The notes under the pieces were generated by a model. It searched no databases. It was not told the DNA's origin and was given only the letters and a program-made list of their open reading frames with translations. From Lophius americanus (lineage: Eukaryota > Chordata > Actinopteri > Lophiiformes > Lophiidae), in NCBI GenBank assembly GCA_037951165.1, contig JBBDHG010000031.1, positions 1,155,501 through 1,219,500 of the forward strand: a stretch of DNA of 64,000 nt, written 5' to 3'. The number at the start of each line of letters is the position of its first letter. Position 1 is the first letter of the stretch. The position numbers and the translations under genes were made by a program. Positions 1 through 9,665 of the stretch are shown here, one piece after another.

Positions 1-167
1 TAAACAGTGCCCCTGTATTCGTTGTTTGGATGACTGGTTTGTAACAGGACCACCCAAAGTACAGAACCGATTTCCATGAAACCGGGTTGAAGGAAGGGTC
101 CTGGGCCAGGAGAGACCCTATTCAGTTTTGGTTTGGATCCAAAGAAAGGGGCGGACATGTTGTACCT

Positions 168-492
168 TGTTTGGTTTGTGGGTCGGTTGATTATTTTTAT
201 TGGTTCTTTATTTGTTTGTGTGGTTGCTCAATTGATTGGTTGGTTGTTTAGTTGGTGTGTTGGTTGGTCCATTAGCTGTTCGGCTGATAATTGACTGGTC
301 GGTTGGTTGTTTGGTTGGTCTGTTAGGTGGTTCAGTTTGCTAGTTGGTTGGTTGGATGTGTGATTCGCTGGTTGGTCATTTGGTTGGCTGGTTAGTTGTT
401 TGCTTAATGGGTTGTTTGTTTTGTCTGGTTGGTCAATTGGCTGGTTGGTGGGTTGGTTCGACACTCGGTTAGATGGTTAGGTGGTTACTTTG
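168..492. repeat. Degenerate (TTGG)n-type simple repeat
   Basis: About 320 bp dominated by ggttggttg-like words with point changes. The minus strand reads as a Gln/Asn/Pro-rich open frame (NQPTNQP words), which is an artefact of the repeat. A similar tract lies at 56360-56590. Confidence 0.85.
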
Positions 493-502
493 TTAGTTGG
501 AA

Positions 503-519
503 CCCTAACCCTAACCCTA
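503..519. repeat. Short interstitial telomere-like repeat
   Basis: Nearly three copies of CCCTAA directly beside the TTGG repeat. It is too short to be a telomere or a proven fusion scar, and may have arisen from the adjacent GGTT-type repeat. Confidence 0.6.
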
Positions 520-706
520 GCTTTTAGGAATCAAATCAATATGTGCAGCAACACCAGGAAGAGACCCTCAACAAACAACTTTTACACCCGGGTATGATTT
601 CTCGATAGGTTTGGTCATTTTCTTATATTTCATAAATCAGCAGAAAGAATGTGAGCACGAGGATTGAGAGTGGGAACAGCATGACTAAACTTCTTCTCTT
701 TCTTAC

Positions 707-793
707 CTCTTGACTTCTTTGGCGTCACTGGCGATGAAGAAGCCCAGCGTCCCCTCCTGCATCTTCACGTGGTTTCCGGGATTTATTAAGGTG
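707..793 (-). CDS. kcnma1: kcnma1 exon: RCK1-RCK2 linker start (NPGNHVKMQEGTLGFFIAS)
   Basis: 87 nt encoding (S)TLINPGNHVKMQEGTLGF then FIASDAKEVK plus AG of an Arg codon. It ends at about human R607, which is the place where the STREX insert joins in mammals. The junction with the preceding exon gives ESSTLINPG where mammals have ESRILINPG. The acceptor is atcttcgcag and the donor gtaagaa. It is the last kcnma1 exon in the window. No STREX-like or AFFYCKACHDD exon was found in 1-706. Confidence 0.95.
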
Positions 794-947
794 CTGCGAA
801 GATTAACAGAGCAGAAGTGTCACAACGGAAGTTATATCGCAGAATCTGCTGAGCTTTGCACTAATCTCGACCCACGCCGGCAGGATAAGAGGATGGTTCA
901 TTTGGGACCCCACAAGGGTCAATCCAATCACCACTGTTTTTTTAGGT

Positions 948-1380
948 GTACACGTTAGCTTCTTGAAACTTGGTTTGTTGCTCGGGGTGATTTCTCCTGA
1001 AGTTACTGATTAACTGTTTTTATGCAGAATGCTTTCGAAGTTGTTTTGCCGCAGCTTATTTTGTCCAAATGTTTTAAAACCATAATTGACAACATGGATA
1101 CATAGATACAGCGGGGTCGTGGCTGGCTCCCTACTACCGCTACCTTTAGCCTTTCTGCTAACATTAGCTTATTGAAACTTGCTATGTCCCTCGGTGTGTG
1201 TGATTAAGTTCGCTGTGCCGAACCTTTTCGGGTTCGTTTCGCCACAGCTTCATTTTTCCTTACTGTCAGCCCCCCACGATCCTGAACTGGATAAGTGGTT
1301 GATGATAGTTGAATGAATGATGTTATAAATTGCGAGCTTTGTGTTCTCTGGTGTTTTCTGGTAAGCTGTAGTGGTGTTTG
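948..1380 (+). repeat. Interspersed repeat with two internal copies; relative at 23730-23870
   Basis: The words gttagcttcttgaaacttg (948 on) and attagcttattgaaacttg (1163 on) start two related blocks that end in ccacagctt/ccgcagctt and a T-rich piece. Then follows gttataaattgcgagctttg (1322 on). The same order (tttagcttcttaaact, ccacagcttattttctcc, gttataaattgtcagctttg) is seen near 23740-23850. The family is not identified. Confidence 0.6.
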
Positions 1381-1718
1381 TAACCATGGTAGCTCATGCG
1401 CGGTGCGCGTGTATGGAGCAGGCGTGAAACCAGCACGGTATCGGGTATCAGGGAGGCTGCTGGCGCACCTCTAGTTTTCGCATTCGTAAATGAAGTTGAC
1501 AGAAGCAGAGAGTGGTAATACTGTCTGCTTCCGTCAACTTCATTCAGCTGCTCCTCCTCCAATTGAGTCAAAAACACTTCTAATGTCTATAAATAAACCT
1601 AATTAGACACGAGTTTGTTTTCTCCAAAGAAGCTTCATCACTTCAACCAAATTATTACAGGAAACACATCTAAATCTTTAAACATCTGCGTCTATGAATT
1701 TTTCCATGATGTTCTTAC

Positions 1719-1787
1719 CTGCTCTCCCGCTGGTCCGACTTGTACTCAATAGCTATCAGTAGTAGCTTCAGCTTCACGTAGCAGAGT
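1719..1787 (-). CDS. kcnma1: kcnma1 exon: RCK1 end (LCYVKLKLLLIAIEYKS)
   Basis: 69 nt. The first base completes Glu, followed by LCYVKLKLLLIAIEYKS and DQRES, then AG of the next codon. It covers the last RCK1 strands. In mammals this junction (after ESR) is an alternative splice site where a short SRKR insert can appear. No 12-nt upstream acceptor that would add such an insert is visible at the next exon here. Confidence 0.96.
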
Positions 1788-1845
1788 CTGCAGGAGAGAC
1801 AACAACAGTTTAGACTTAATTACATTTTTGATTACTTGTACAATG

Positions 1846-1920
1846 CAGGGGATTGGGGACCTTTCGGGGATATACTCTAATGGGGATTCACTCTGTTGAG
1901 GACAACAATGTAGGTCTAGT
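1846..1920 (+). repeat. Fragment of the CAGGGGATTGGGG repeat family (copy 1)
   Basis: It contains tacaatgcaggggattgggg followed by a cttt..gggg segment, the end seen in six further copies in the window (16690-17000, 20255-20420, 28120-28400, 40680-41110, 58345-58575, 61205-61390). Confidence 0.65.
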
Positions 1921-2284
1921 TTTCCACTTTAATTCCAGTAACACAATGACTAGAATGTGACTATTCTAGTCATGGTCACACATTCAAGGATCTTGGGTCA
2001 AAATCTTGCCCAATCCAGGGCTTTTGGTCTAATATGTGTCAGGTTAGGCATCCTCGATGTCCAAAAGTTTGGGACACAATGGACTATTCCTTATCACGTA
2101 TATACGTAATGGGCAAACAATGGTGATCCCATGGGTCCCCTTTGGCAGAGTAAGAAGAAAACCAAAGTAAAGCCACAAAACGCAAGATTTTTAAGATATT
2201 ATTTTGTGCGTTTACTGATAAGATGACTGAAGATACATTTTTCCATCGAGAAAGGAAACACAGAGATGACATACATCAAAGGGC

Positions 2285-2350
2285 CACGGTTAGGATTGAA
2301 ACCGGAACCACGGCTCTCTGAGGGCTTAGCCTCAGATCATGGGCCACCCT
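2285..2350 (-). repeat. Possible SINE head fragment (tRNA-like)
   Basis: On the minus strand a box-B-like ccggtttcaatcc follows an RNA pol III-like head, ending near gccacgg. It is short and decayed, so the call is tentative. Confidence 0.35.
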
Positions 2351-2415
2351 GCTCTATTGATGAGGTAAAAATCGCCCCAACATGAGTTTTCATTCTTAAA
2401 TATGGAAATACTTAC

Positions 2416-2525
2416 TCGCAAATGACTGGGAAAGACATGCCCACAAAGGCACTGGACAGGTACTCGGTGTACATCTCATTGGACACTCCCTCTAGGTAGT
2501 ACTTCTGCCACGTGTCCTCCTCAAT
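2416..2525 (-). CDS. kcnma1: kcnma1 exon: RCK1 (E535 region)
   Basis: 110 nt encoding IEEDTWQKYYLEGVSNEM then YTEYLSSAFVGMSFPVIC plus GA of a Glu codon. The glutamate in VSNEM corresponds to human E535, a backbone contributor to the RCK1 Ca2+ site. Differences from human are small (GLSFPTVC becomes GMSFPVIC). The acceptor is attgctgcag-like (ctgcag) and the donor gtaag. Confidence 0.97.
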
Positions 2526-2667
2526 CTGCAGCGAAGATCACAGATAATGCTTTACTCCAAAGATGGCTGACCATAAAAAAGTTGAATTCCTTCGTTCATC
2601 TGTAATAATCAATATTATCTAGACTACATACAGACGAGAGATGCGCAAATGGATGGATGGGTCCTAC

Positions 2668-2823
2668 CTTTATGAAAGACCTCATGGAGAAGAGGTTGGC
2701 CAGCATGGTGGACAGGCCCTGAGCCAAGCAGCTCTGGGCGATGAAACCAAGCTTCAGCTCCGCCAGACAAATGGCGTCATCCCCCTCTTTCCACGTCCAG
2801 CTTGGAATGTTCAAGAGGTGGGC
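2668..2823 (-). CDS. kcnma1: kcnma1 exon: RCK1 hydrophobic core and M513 region
   Basis: 156 nt, 52 codons, phase 0 at both ends. It runs AHLLNIPSWTWKEGDDAI, CLAELKLGFIAQSCLAQGL, STMLANLFSMRSFIK. The methionine in FSMRSF corresponds to human M513, a residue needed for RCK1 Ca2+ sensing. The only change seen from human is N476T (SWTWKEG). The acceptor is ccctccag and the donor gtagga. Confidence 0.97.
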
Positions 2824-3541
2824 CTGGAGGGAAAAACGACAAGTACTACGATGCTTTTAACGTCATTAACGCTACCCTTACTTCGGTACCAATTACGCCT
2901 GATATTACATTGGCTCTCTGATTATATTCCCTATATTTATTTACTTTTGTAAAAGTGTGTCCAAGTCTACAGGTGACGCCAAAAGAGGGCAGTCCGGCAT
3001 TCAAATCTGTTTCTTGATTTTTTGTTAAACAACAAATTAGAAAGAAATCAATGTATTTCAATATAAAACGCTGTCTGTGGCTTCATCGCTAGAGGTAAGG
3101 GACATTGTGGATATGCAGGCACTCTTTTATGGGAGATAAGCCTTTAATCTGTAGGATATGGAACAAAGTGTGACCAGTAGAAATATTGTTTTTACGTAAA
3201 GATCCAGATATTTCAGTATTGCAACCAGAGTTAAATTGCATGCACGCATTTAAATCTTTTAAAAATGTGTTCTCATATTTAGAATTGAACCTTCCCAAAA
3301 TCAATCAACTTCTTCCTCAAACCAAGGTCTATCAATTTGAATATGATCCATGAAATAATTGATAGTTATTTCGTTAACAAGGACGATCTGCGGAGGCATA
3401 ATCGGCACTGAAGATTTCCATGATACCCTGACTTTGGCGGGATGTACAGTAATTATATCAGACCAAACAACACAAAATATGTATACATAAAAACTAAATT
3501 CCAAAACCTTTTAAAGTGAAAATGCGATAGAGGATACGGAC

Positions 3542-3611
3542 CTTATTGTGGTACTGCAGCATTTGAGTAATTATTCTGATCTTTGGATGGTAGTTCTTGA
3601 TGGATATTACT
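3542..3611 (-). CDS. kcnma1: kcnma1 exon: RCK1 (VISIKNYHPKIRII)
   Basis: 70 nt encoding VISIKNYHPKIRIITQML then QYHNK, after a first base that completes Arg. The donor is AAG followed by gtccgt, the weakest of the set, with C at intron positions +3 and +4 although +5 is G. The position is fixed by the flanking protein (HNK joined to AHLLN). It leaves in phase 0. Confidence 0.95.
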
Positions 3612-3918
3612 CTGAATCAGGAAAAACAGACAAAAAAAAAAAGGTTTCCTTTGTAAGTATTTAATTTTCAAAGCATGTTTATAAATGCGTAAACTTAAAA
3701 AACAGCAAACACCTCATAGAAATTGTTCGGAAAATAAAAAGGTAGCTGCTGGTAGTTTTGTGGTTTTGTGGATAAACTGATTATTCAACTATTCAGTTCT
3801 ACTTATTCAACATGCACAAAAAGTACTATTTAATACACACTCAGACAGCTGACCTAAATGCAAACGTAAATAGAAGTAAATGTTTTGAAAAGAAGTAATC
3901 TTTCCAGGAAATCAACAT

Positions 3919-3920
<2 letters not shown>

Positions 3921-3970
<50 letters not shown>
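3921..3970. repeat. (CA)n microsatellite
   Basis: About 25 uninterrupted CA units in the 647-bp intron between exons 3542-3611 and 4259-4341, followed by an imperfect tail. Confidence 0.97.
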
Positions 3971-3974
<4 letters not shown>

Positions 3975-4258
3975 AACACACACCATTCCCATTTCCATCC
4001 TTCCTTTCAGGCTCTGCTCAGGTCTTCCACATGACGAGGATTAAACTGCCCTGAGACAAGAGCTTAAAAGTTCCTGATCCAGCATCAAAACAAATAATGG
4101 GACTGCTGGTTATGGTGCCTTTCAGGCTGTACCAGTAATCTTCATCTAATGTTTCGGTTTGACTGTTTATCTTTAGTTGATAAACCCAATGGATTTAGTC
4201 TTTTTGCAGGTCTGTTTCTGTGGTTGATTTAAAATCTGTAGGAGCTGCTCATCTTTAC

Positions 4259-4341
4259 CTCATGATGTTGGAGGCGTCCTCAGCATCGGGGTCAGCACAG
4301 TATTTGTTGGCTAAGATTAAACAGGCGTCAGCCGATTCAAT
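4259..4341 (-). CDS. kcnma1: kcnma1 exon: RCK1 (IESADACLILANKY)
   Basis: 83 nt encoding IESADACLILANKYC then ADPDAEDASNIM plus AG of an Arg codon. It belongs to the Rossmann-type RCK1 fold. The acceptor follows tttccag and the donor is gtaaag. The downstream intron (3612-4258) holds a long (CA)n microsatellite. The upstream intron holds a tRNA-derived SINE. Confidence 0.97.
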
Positions 4342-4652
4342 CTGGAAACATCACAAAACAGCAAACACATATTACCAACGGACATCAGGAACCTTAGAGG
4401 TCCAGTCCAGTCTGAGGGGGATATATTCTCATATTATGTTTGATTGGTTTATAAGTGGTATAATCGACACTACTCCAGCGTGAGGGTCGGATTTTTTGTT
4501 GGTAAAAGCTTGAAAAAATTGCCCAGTCAACCTAACCAACAATTTTTTTTTTATATTAGGCAATCGATGTAAATATGACGCATGTGTTCTTAAATCTTCA
4601 ATGTTCTACTCATCTGTTTGATCGACCACATTTTGAGTGTGTATTTCTTATT

Positions 4653-4898
4653 AAGGGTTAGGGCGGCTGTGGCTCAGTGGGTAGAGCGGCCGTCTCCCGA
4701 TCGGAAGGTAGCCGGTTCAAATACCACCAGGGTCTACTTGTCGTAGGGTCCTTGAGCAACATCCTGAATCCTTAGCTCCCCGGGCGCTCCACGAGGGGCT
4801 GCCCACTGCTCCCTCAGGGATGGGTCAAATGCAGAGAAGTAATTTCACTATGTTGTGCTGTGTATGACTCTATGTGACTAATAAAGGAATCTTTCTTC
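4653..4898 (+). mobile_element. tRNA-derived SINE, fish type
   Basis: The head ggcggctgtggctcagtggg has a pol III A box (tggctcagtggg), and a B box (ggttcaaatacc) lies about 45 bp on. The body holds ccttgagcaacatcctgaa and a tail that ends in ataaaggaatctttcttct. The 9-bp direct repeat tttcttatt flanks it (4644-4652 and 4899-4907), a plausible target-site duplication. It lies in the kcnma1 intron antisense to the gene. Confidence 0.85.
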
Positions 4899-4914
4899 TT
4901 TCTTATTGAAGGAT

Positions 4915-5075
4915 TTGTGCCACTTTACTGAAACTGTTTATGATATGACCCAGTAGCAGCATTGTACATGTTAAACATTAAGGGGCCCTGGGTTGATCGC
5001 TTGGGGACACCCCATGCCAAAAGGGGTCACCCAGGAGGATGCATCACCATTGGATATTAAGAAAGTACTCTTTGA
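4915..5075 (+). repeat. Interspersed repeat fragment related to 19500-19660
   Basis: Both places share, in order, gccact(tt)actgaa, a tgtta..tgtac/tatgctaaa piece, a gggtcc/ggggcc word, ggggacaccc/ggggacaccac and a later ggaggatgcat/ggaggcgtta. They are probably two decayed copies of one transposon-derived repeat. The family is unnamed. Confidence 0.5.
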
Positions 5076-5081
5076 TACAAT

Positions 5082-5120
5082 ACTTTTTTTGGATGTAATT
5101 GGATTAAATCCAAAAAAAGT
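5082..5120. repeat. Small inverted repeat
   Basis: Perfect 13-bp arms (actttttttggat at 5082-5094 and its complement at 5108-5120) flank a 13-nt loop. It may be a leftover of a palindromic transposon end. Confidence 0.6.
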
Positions 5121-5506
5121 CTAATAATGGCCAAATTATTTTTCAAACTATTAGTATTGACAACATTGCCCTGATAATGGACGATGGTTGCGCAGACTCC
5201 CCATTCAGCTTGCCAACAGGAAGTACTGATTTTGTGGGAAAAGTTCCATATTATTTATGCACTACCTTGATGTTGATGGCCCTGATTTGTATAGGTTATC
5301 TTTCTGTCAGTATTTTCCTTTTTTGCAGGGTTGGAGGGTGGTGTAATGTTGGACAACTCACCAGTTATGAGTTATTTTCTTTCTCAAACCATCGCTGTTA
5401 TATCTGCTTTTGAAAGTCCACTATCAGTGAACCTCCACACTAACCTTTTAGAAGATGTTGGTGTACCAAAACAACATTTCTAATCCAAGTATCATCACTC
5501 AGTTAC

Positions 5507-5612
5507 CTTCACTCTGGCGAGGTCATGTGGGTTCAGGACAGATCCCTGGTAAAACTCCACTTGCGTGAAGTGCCGCTTGAACAAGGCTTCCAGCTCAAGA
5601 TTAGGGGAAATA
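5507..5612 (-). CDS. kcnma1: kcnma1 exon: RCK1, Mg2+-site segment
   Basis: 106 nt. The first base completes Asn, followed by ISPNLELEALFKRHF and TQVEFYQGSVLNPHDLARVK. It contains the glutamate equivalent to human E399 (QVEFY), which acts with E374 in low-affinity Mg2+ sensing. The acceptor is tctctcag and the donor gtaact. It leaves in phase 0. It is identical to mammals over the encoded stretch as remembered. Confidence 0.97.
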
Positions 5613-5720
5613 CTGAGAGAACAAAAGGAAAAACTCATAGCTCTGAGGAGGAAAACTATTTCTGAACTGGAGAGGAGATGATTGCTTTTCTATAAATCTG
5701 GAAAATCTTTTGGTACTTAC

Positions 5721-5831
5721 TTATGGAGAAAAACAATTTCTACATTGACATCATCCCTGTCCTTGTGTAGGAAGTCTTTTAGAAAGTTGGACACACTCTC
5801 AAGAGTAATATGACCACAGACCACGATGTGC
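5721..5831 (-). CDS. kcnma1: kcnma1 exon: RCK1 start, Ca2+-sensing aspartates
   Basis: 111 nt encoding HIVVCGHITLESVSNFL, KDFLHKDRDDVNVE and IVFLH, ending in AA. This is the first beta-alpha-beta unit of the RCK1 domain. Counting back from E399 places human D362 at LKD, D367 at HKD and the Mg2+-site glutamate E374 at NVE, all conserved. The acceptor is ttttccag and the donor gtaagt. The next intron is only 108 bp. Confidence 0.97.
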
Positions 5832-6639
5832 CTGGAAAACAAGGTGCAGGATAAAAATGAAGTCTGAATAAAAGTCAGAAATACAGAAAAATGATTATTT
5901 CATCCTCTCTGTACTGAAACTCTGACATGAGAGATGGAATGGACCAGGAAGCAATAAGTGCTCTTAGGGCGTGTAACAGGAGGGATATTGGAGGATCCAG
6001 TGGTGATGAGCGAGGACTGAATGAGAAGGTCAGAGAGCATCAAGGATTTTAGTATCGGATTATAAAGGATCAGAGTTTACTTAGCTGGAGATTATGAACT
6101 CAGCTCAGAGTCCATCTCTACTGTGACATATAGCAGATCCTTTATGCAGCAAACCCAGTTCAAATTTACATCTGGAACCACGTTTATTGATTCAATATAC
6201 CATTTAAGATCAGATAAGATTTACTTTATTGTCCCCAAAGGGACATTTTTTATGGACTCTGTCCAACTACAACTTCGCAGTACAAGGCAGAAAAGATGGG
6301 ATGGATTCACTGAATCACGTGATACGTGCTTCACACATAGCATTCACATGCATATGTACGTACATATATACACATATGCACATATACGTATGCGTGTATG
6401 TATGTATTTAGAATGTTTATAGCAGATCAGTTTGCAGGGGGGGATCCTGAATCTCCCGCCTGAAGGTAAGATTTGGAGCTCTGGGTGGAGATCGTGAGTT
6501 GGGCTGGACAGTAGATTTTCTGAGCCTGTCTGATCACAGAAAGCTCATTGATTATTTATCAGCCATTTTTGAACAAAAACAAGAACTGCTTAATTCACTA
6601 AAATTAACTTTTTTTAAAAAAATCCAACAGAAACTTCTA

Positions 6640-7085
6640 CTTTTCCTGACGACTGCAGTCTCTCAGTGATTCCAGCCATAACGGCGAGCATCTCCAGGAC
6701 TTTGTACATGGCATTTTCTGGGAGCATTCCTGAAGAATCTTAGCCCATTCCTCTTGGACCAAAGGCCTCTAGTCCAGGAATATTCCTGGGTAGATGTGCT
6801 GCTACTGCCTTTTTTCCAAATCCGACCATAGATTTCCTCTGGGATTCAAGTCAGGCAAGTGCGAGGACCCCTTTGGTGGACTCTGAGGTCTTCTTGGGAT
6901 TTGTATTGAATGTCTAGTTACACCAAAGCCGCAGCTTCCTCACAAATGGTGAGATGTTTTCATCTGATGATCTTGAATTGATCTTCTAATGCCCTAGGAG
7001 GTAAAGCAGTCTTGGACCATCCACCACCACGCTTCACTGTAGGTAAGTTGTCCTTTTCAGCATCTGCTTCAAGGGATTTTTGTAG
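6640..7085 (-). pseudogene. Tc1/mariner transposase relic, C-terminal part
   Basis: Minus-strand fragments match Tc1-like transposase order: LPTVKRGGGWS (canonical PTVKHGGGSVM) near 7045-7015, then NPKKTSESTKG near 6900, then LNPRGNLW near 6850 (canonical DLNPIENLW). Stops and frameshifts break it. The missing upstream catalytic piece is at 8030-8190, separated by about 0.9 kb of other repeat sequence. Confidence 0.75.
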
Positions 7086-7429
7086 AAAAAGTGAGTCTGA
7101 AAGCATGGTGAGGGATTGTTGAATATTTTCTAGAGCATTATTATCTGCGTTTATAGAGCATTTTGAGACTACTCTAGTGGAAAATTACTGTTTCTTCTCG
7201 CTTGGCCAGAATTAAATGGTCCCAATGTCACTTTTAGTGCCATCTTTATCAGCCTTGTGACAGCTTAGGAACCATCTGAAGATGTTGAATAAGATGCTGC
7301 ATAAGAAATAGTTGAATTAAAAGTTGTCTGTTGCTTTGTGTCTTGGCACCGTGGAAACATTAACAACATTGGAATGTTTGAATATGTGAAATCACATATC
7401 ATAATTGATAATGTTTGGACTAATTATAC

Positions 7430-7885
7430 AACTACCTCCAAGTAAGGGGGTAGTTTTCACTCCTGTGCTTCATCTATTTGTGTGTGAGCAAAGTTTAGGA
7501 AAAACTGCAGGACAAATTTGCATGAAATTTAACCCTAACATTTTTGGCATATCATACAGATGATTAGATTTGATGACGTAACATGTTTGGCAGCATTTAA
7601 AATAAAATAAAATAAAATAAAATAAGTTCCTTTGATTCATTTGATGTTTCTTTGGAGTTGGAGCTGGGGGCTCAGTGGGCTGAACAGAGACGCTGAAGTA
7701 GAAGTCACAGGAGATGATCAGCTACAGAGTGAGCGAGTTTGTTGGAGTTTTCGGTAGATTTAGAGGCTGGCAATGACCTTGACAATAATGGAGGAATCTG
7801 CATGAATTTTCCCTTAACCTAGTGTGCTGTTGTGTCTTAGTGGAGGTTTGTACTCCCTGAGTGCTTTTCTAGTTTAACTTTTATT
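7430..7885 (+). repeat. Interspersed repeat splitting the Tc1 relic
   Basis: It contains caaatttgcatgaaattta and ggaggtttgtactccctgagtgcttttctagt, both typical of a widespread low-complexity repeat class in animal genomes, with an (AAAAT)n run inside (7598-7625). Its place between two halves of one transposase suggests that it inserted later. Confidence 0.45.
7598..7625. repeat. (AAAAT)n microsatellite
   Basis: About five and a half uninterrupted AAAAT units. Confidence 0.9.
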
Positions 7886-7888
7886 ATA

Positions 7889-7917
7889 TCATTATTATTA
7901 TTATTATTATTATTATA
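7889..7917. repeat. (ATT)n microsatellite
   Basis: About nine uninterrupted ATT units. Confidence 0.9.
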
Positions 7918-8029
7918 TTCTTTTTAATGAAAAGAGATTGTTTTGAAGGATGACTACGTATTGTGTGACAGCATAACGTTTGTTCTTCAGGGTTACATGG
8001 TAAGTAAGAGGACACGGCTCCTAAAACTT

Positions 8030-8190
8030 TTTTAATCCGAAGGCTCCAAAAGTCTCAGCTTGGTTTCGTCGCTCCACAGAACAACATCCAAAAACTTATT
8101 TAGATGTTGAGAGCTACTTGTCAGACTTTTCTTATGATTTTTGATCAGTACTGTGGTGCGTCTTTGAGGTCAGGCATGAAGCTCTGATGT
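8030..8190 (-). pseudogene. Tc1/mariner transposase relic, catalytic DE segment
   Basis: The minus strand reads ...HLNKFLDVVLWSDETKLRLLEP. VLWSDETK is the motif around the second catalytic region of Tc1 transposases. Its position and orientation fit the missing N-terminal neighbour of the relic at 6640-7085. Confidence 0.7.
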
Positions 8191-8385
8191 AACTTTGGGC
8201 CTCAGCAAAAGAAAAAAAAAAAACTACTGCTTAAGTAGGTCCATGATGGTTGATTTTAACAACATCTGATCTTAAAAGCATCTCTGATGGGCGAAGACAT
8301 TCATAATATGTTCAGGGGGTGGAGTCATTTAGAGACTGCTGTAATCGGTAAAAGCAATATTGTCCTGGGAAGTTATTATTGTTGA

Positions 8386-8442
8386 GTTCACAAATACAAT
8401 AGTGGTTCACAAATACAATAGTGGTTCACAAATACAATAGTG
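8386..8442. repeat. 19-bp tandem repeat, three perfect copies
   Basis: The unit gttcacaaatacaatagtg is repeated exactly three times (8386-8404, 8405-8423, 8424-8442), followed by a partial gttgaaca. Confidence 0.95.
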
Positions 8443-9365
8443 GTTGAACAATTATGCCTCCAACTGTTTTCCTGTAGTCTATCTTTACTAGACATTTATT
8501 TAGGAAATAATGTTATAATATATAATGGTTTTGTTTCTTATCTCATTGATCTGTTGTGGCTTTAATGTACAATAAACACATCAGATATTCTGGCTTGCTG
8601 AATTGTAATTTAATAGTTGTAATGCAATCTAAATGATTTAATAATTAAATTGTACCAATTACAATAGGTTTGCATAAAAAAATGAATATGGAAGTAGGGA
8701 TTTAATATAATACATAATGATGGTAGTTGCTAGCACTTTATATAGATGCTAAATAATGTAGGACACAAATTCTATATTTTCTCTATGGATACCTGGATAT
8801 CCACCAGTGTAGGTTACAGGTAATGGTGAACTTACTCACCCCTACAAATAATTCCTCCTGCTGGGACATCAAATCAAGTGGACATTAAAAATAAGTGTGC
8901 AATCATATTTAAATATAAGAAGCAGACACTAGACTACACAGGGAGAAAAACCAGAACTACAACTTTTATACATTTCTCAGACAACCGGTGAAAAGAAGAT
9001 AAAAGACGTCCACCAGAACTTTAGGAGTAGTTCCACGTCAAATTTTAAATCAACAATAAACCAAATAATAATGGATATAAGATAGACAAATATGTGAGTT
9101 TCATACTAAAGAAAACAACTAAAGAAGCAAAGATTTGGTTTAAGAAGTTTCTCCAAACCAAGTCTGACTTCTCCAAACCTAAGAGACCGACCACAAGAAC
9201 CAAAGCGTGCTACTGGAAGCCATAATTTGTTTAGAGGCATTTATTGTTAGAAACAACTGCAGGTTAGGACATGAACGTGTATTTGTTAACGTTAAGAGTT
9301 TGACATTTAAGAAAATACACCTTTCTGCTTTTTTTGGCCTGAAGTTAGAAGAGGCGATCAGCACC

Positions 9366-9418
9366 GTCCTTCATAACTACTCGTCACACCGACAGTGTGA
9401 CGAGTAGTTATGAAGGAC
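9366..9418. repeat. Perfect hairpin: 24-bp arms, 5-nt loop
   Basis: The left arm is 9366-9389, the loop cgaca is 9390-9394 and the right arm is 9395-9418, with no mismatch. The right arm runs into the minisatellite that follows: its end, tatgaaggac, is the repeat-unit start. The left arm is therefore an inverted copy of that first unit's lead-in. Confidence 0.95.
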
Positions 9419-9665
9419 TTCGTCAATCTAGCGCTGGTAGTTGCCCTGAGGAAAGTTAGCACTGGTAGTAGCGATGAAGGACATAGGCAAGCTAGCGCTT
9501 GTAGTTGTGATGAAGGACTTTGTCAAACTAGCACTGTTAGTTGCGATGAAGGCAGTAGACAAACTAGCGCTGGTAGTAACGATGAAGGACATAAGCAAAT
9601 TAACCCTGGAAGTAGCAAACTAGCGCTGGTAGAAGTGATGAAGGACATATGGCAAACTACTATTG
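9408..9665 (+). repeat. Imperfect minisatellite, about 42-bp unit
   Basis: About six diverged copies of a unit like gatgaaggacat..gcaaactagcgctggtagt. Several units are multiples of 3, so one frame stays open and reads SCDEGLCQTSTV, SCDEGSRQTSAG, SNDEGHKQ. There are no start context or splice signals worth a gene call. Confidence 0.85.

Larger units (their letters stand above)
1..706. other. kcnma1 intron, incomplete (after exon 707-793)
   Basis: Intron sequence running off the window start. It holds a degenerate TTGG/GGTT simple repeat (about 168-492) and a short interstitial telomere-type run. No further kcnma1 exon and no STREX-like exon could be read here. Confidence 0.7.

Noticed and set aside
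228..464. Asn/Gln/Pro-rich minus-strand frame (prion-like composition)
   Set aside because: It is a direct read-through of the degenerate TTGG repeat. The same artefact occurs at 56327-56563.
503..519. Telomere repeat suggesting a chromosome end or fusion site
   Set aside because: Fewer than three units, located in the middle of a gene and next to a GGTT-type repeat.
1..706. Search for a STREX-type or AFFYCKACHDD exon after the last exon
   Set aside because: No matching translation with splice sites was found. It presumably lies beyond the window start.
4661..4735. Possible functional tRNA gene (A and B boxes present)
   Set aside because: No complete cloverleaf, and it continues into a SINE body and tail, so it is the tRNA-like head of a SINE.
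8386..8442. CRISPR-like short direct repeats
   Set aside because: The 19-bp units are contiguous without spacers, in a vertebrate intron.
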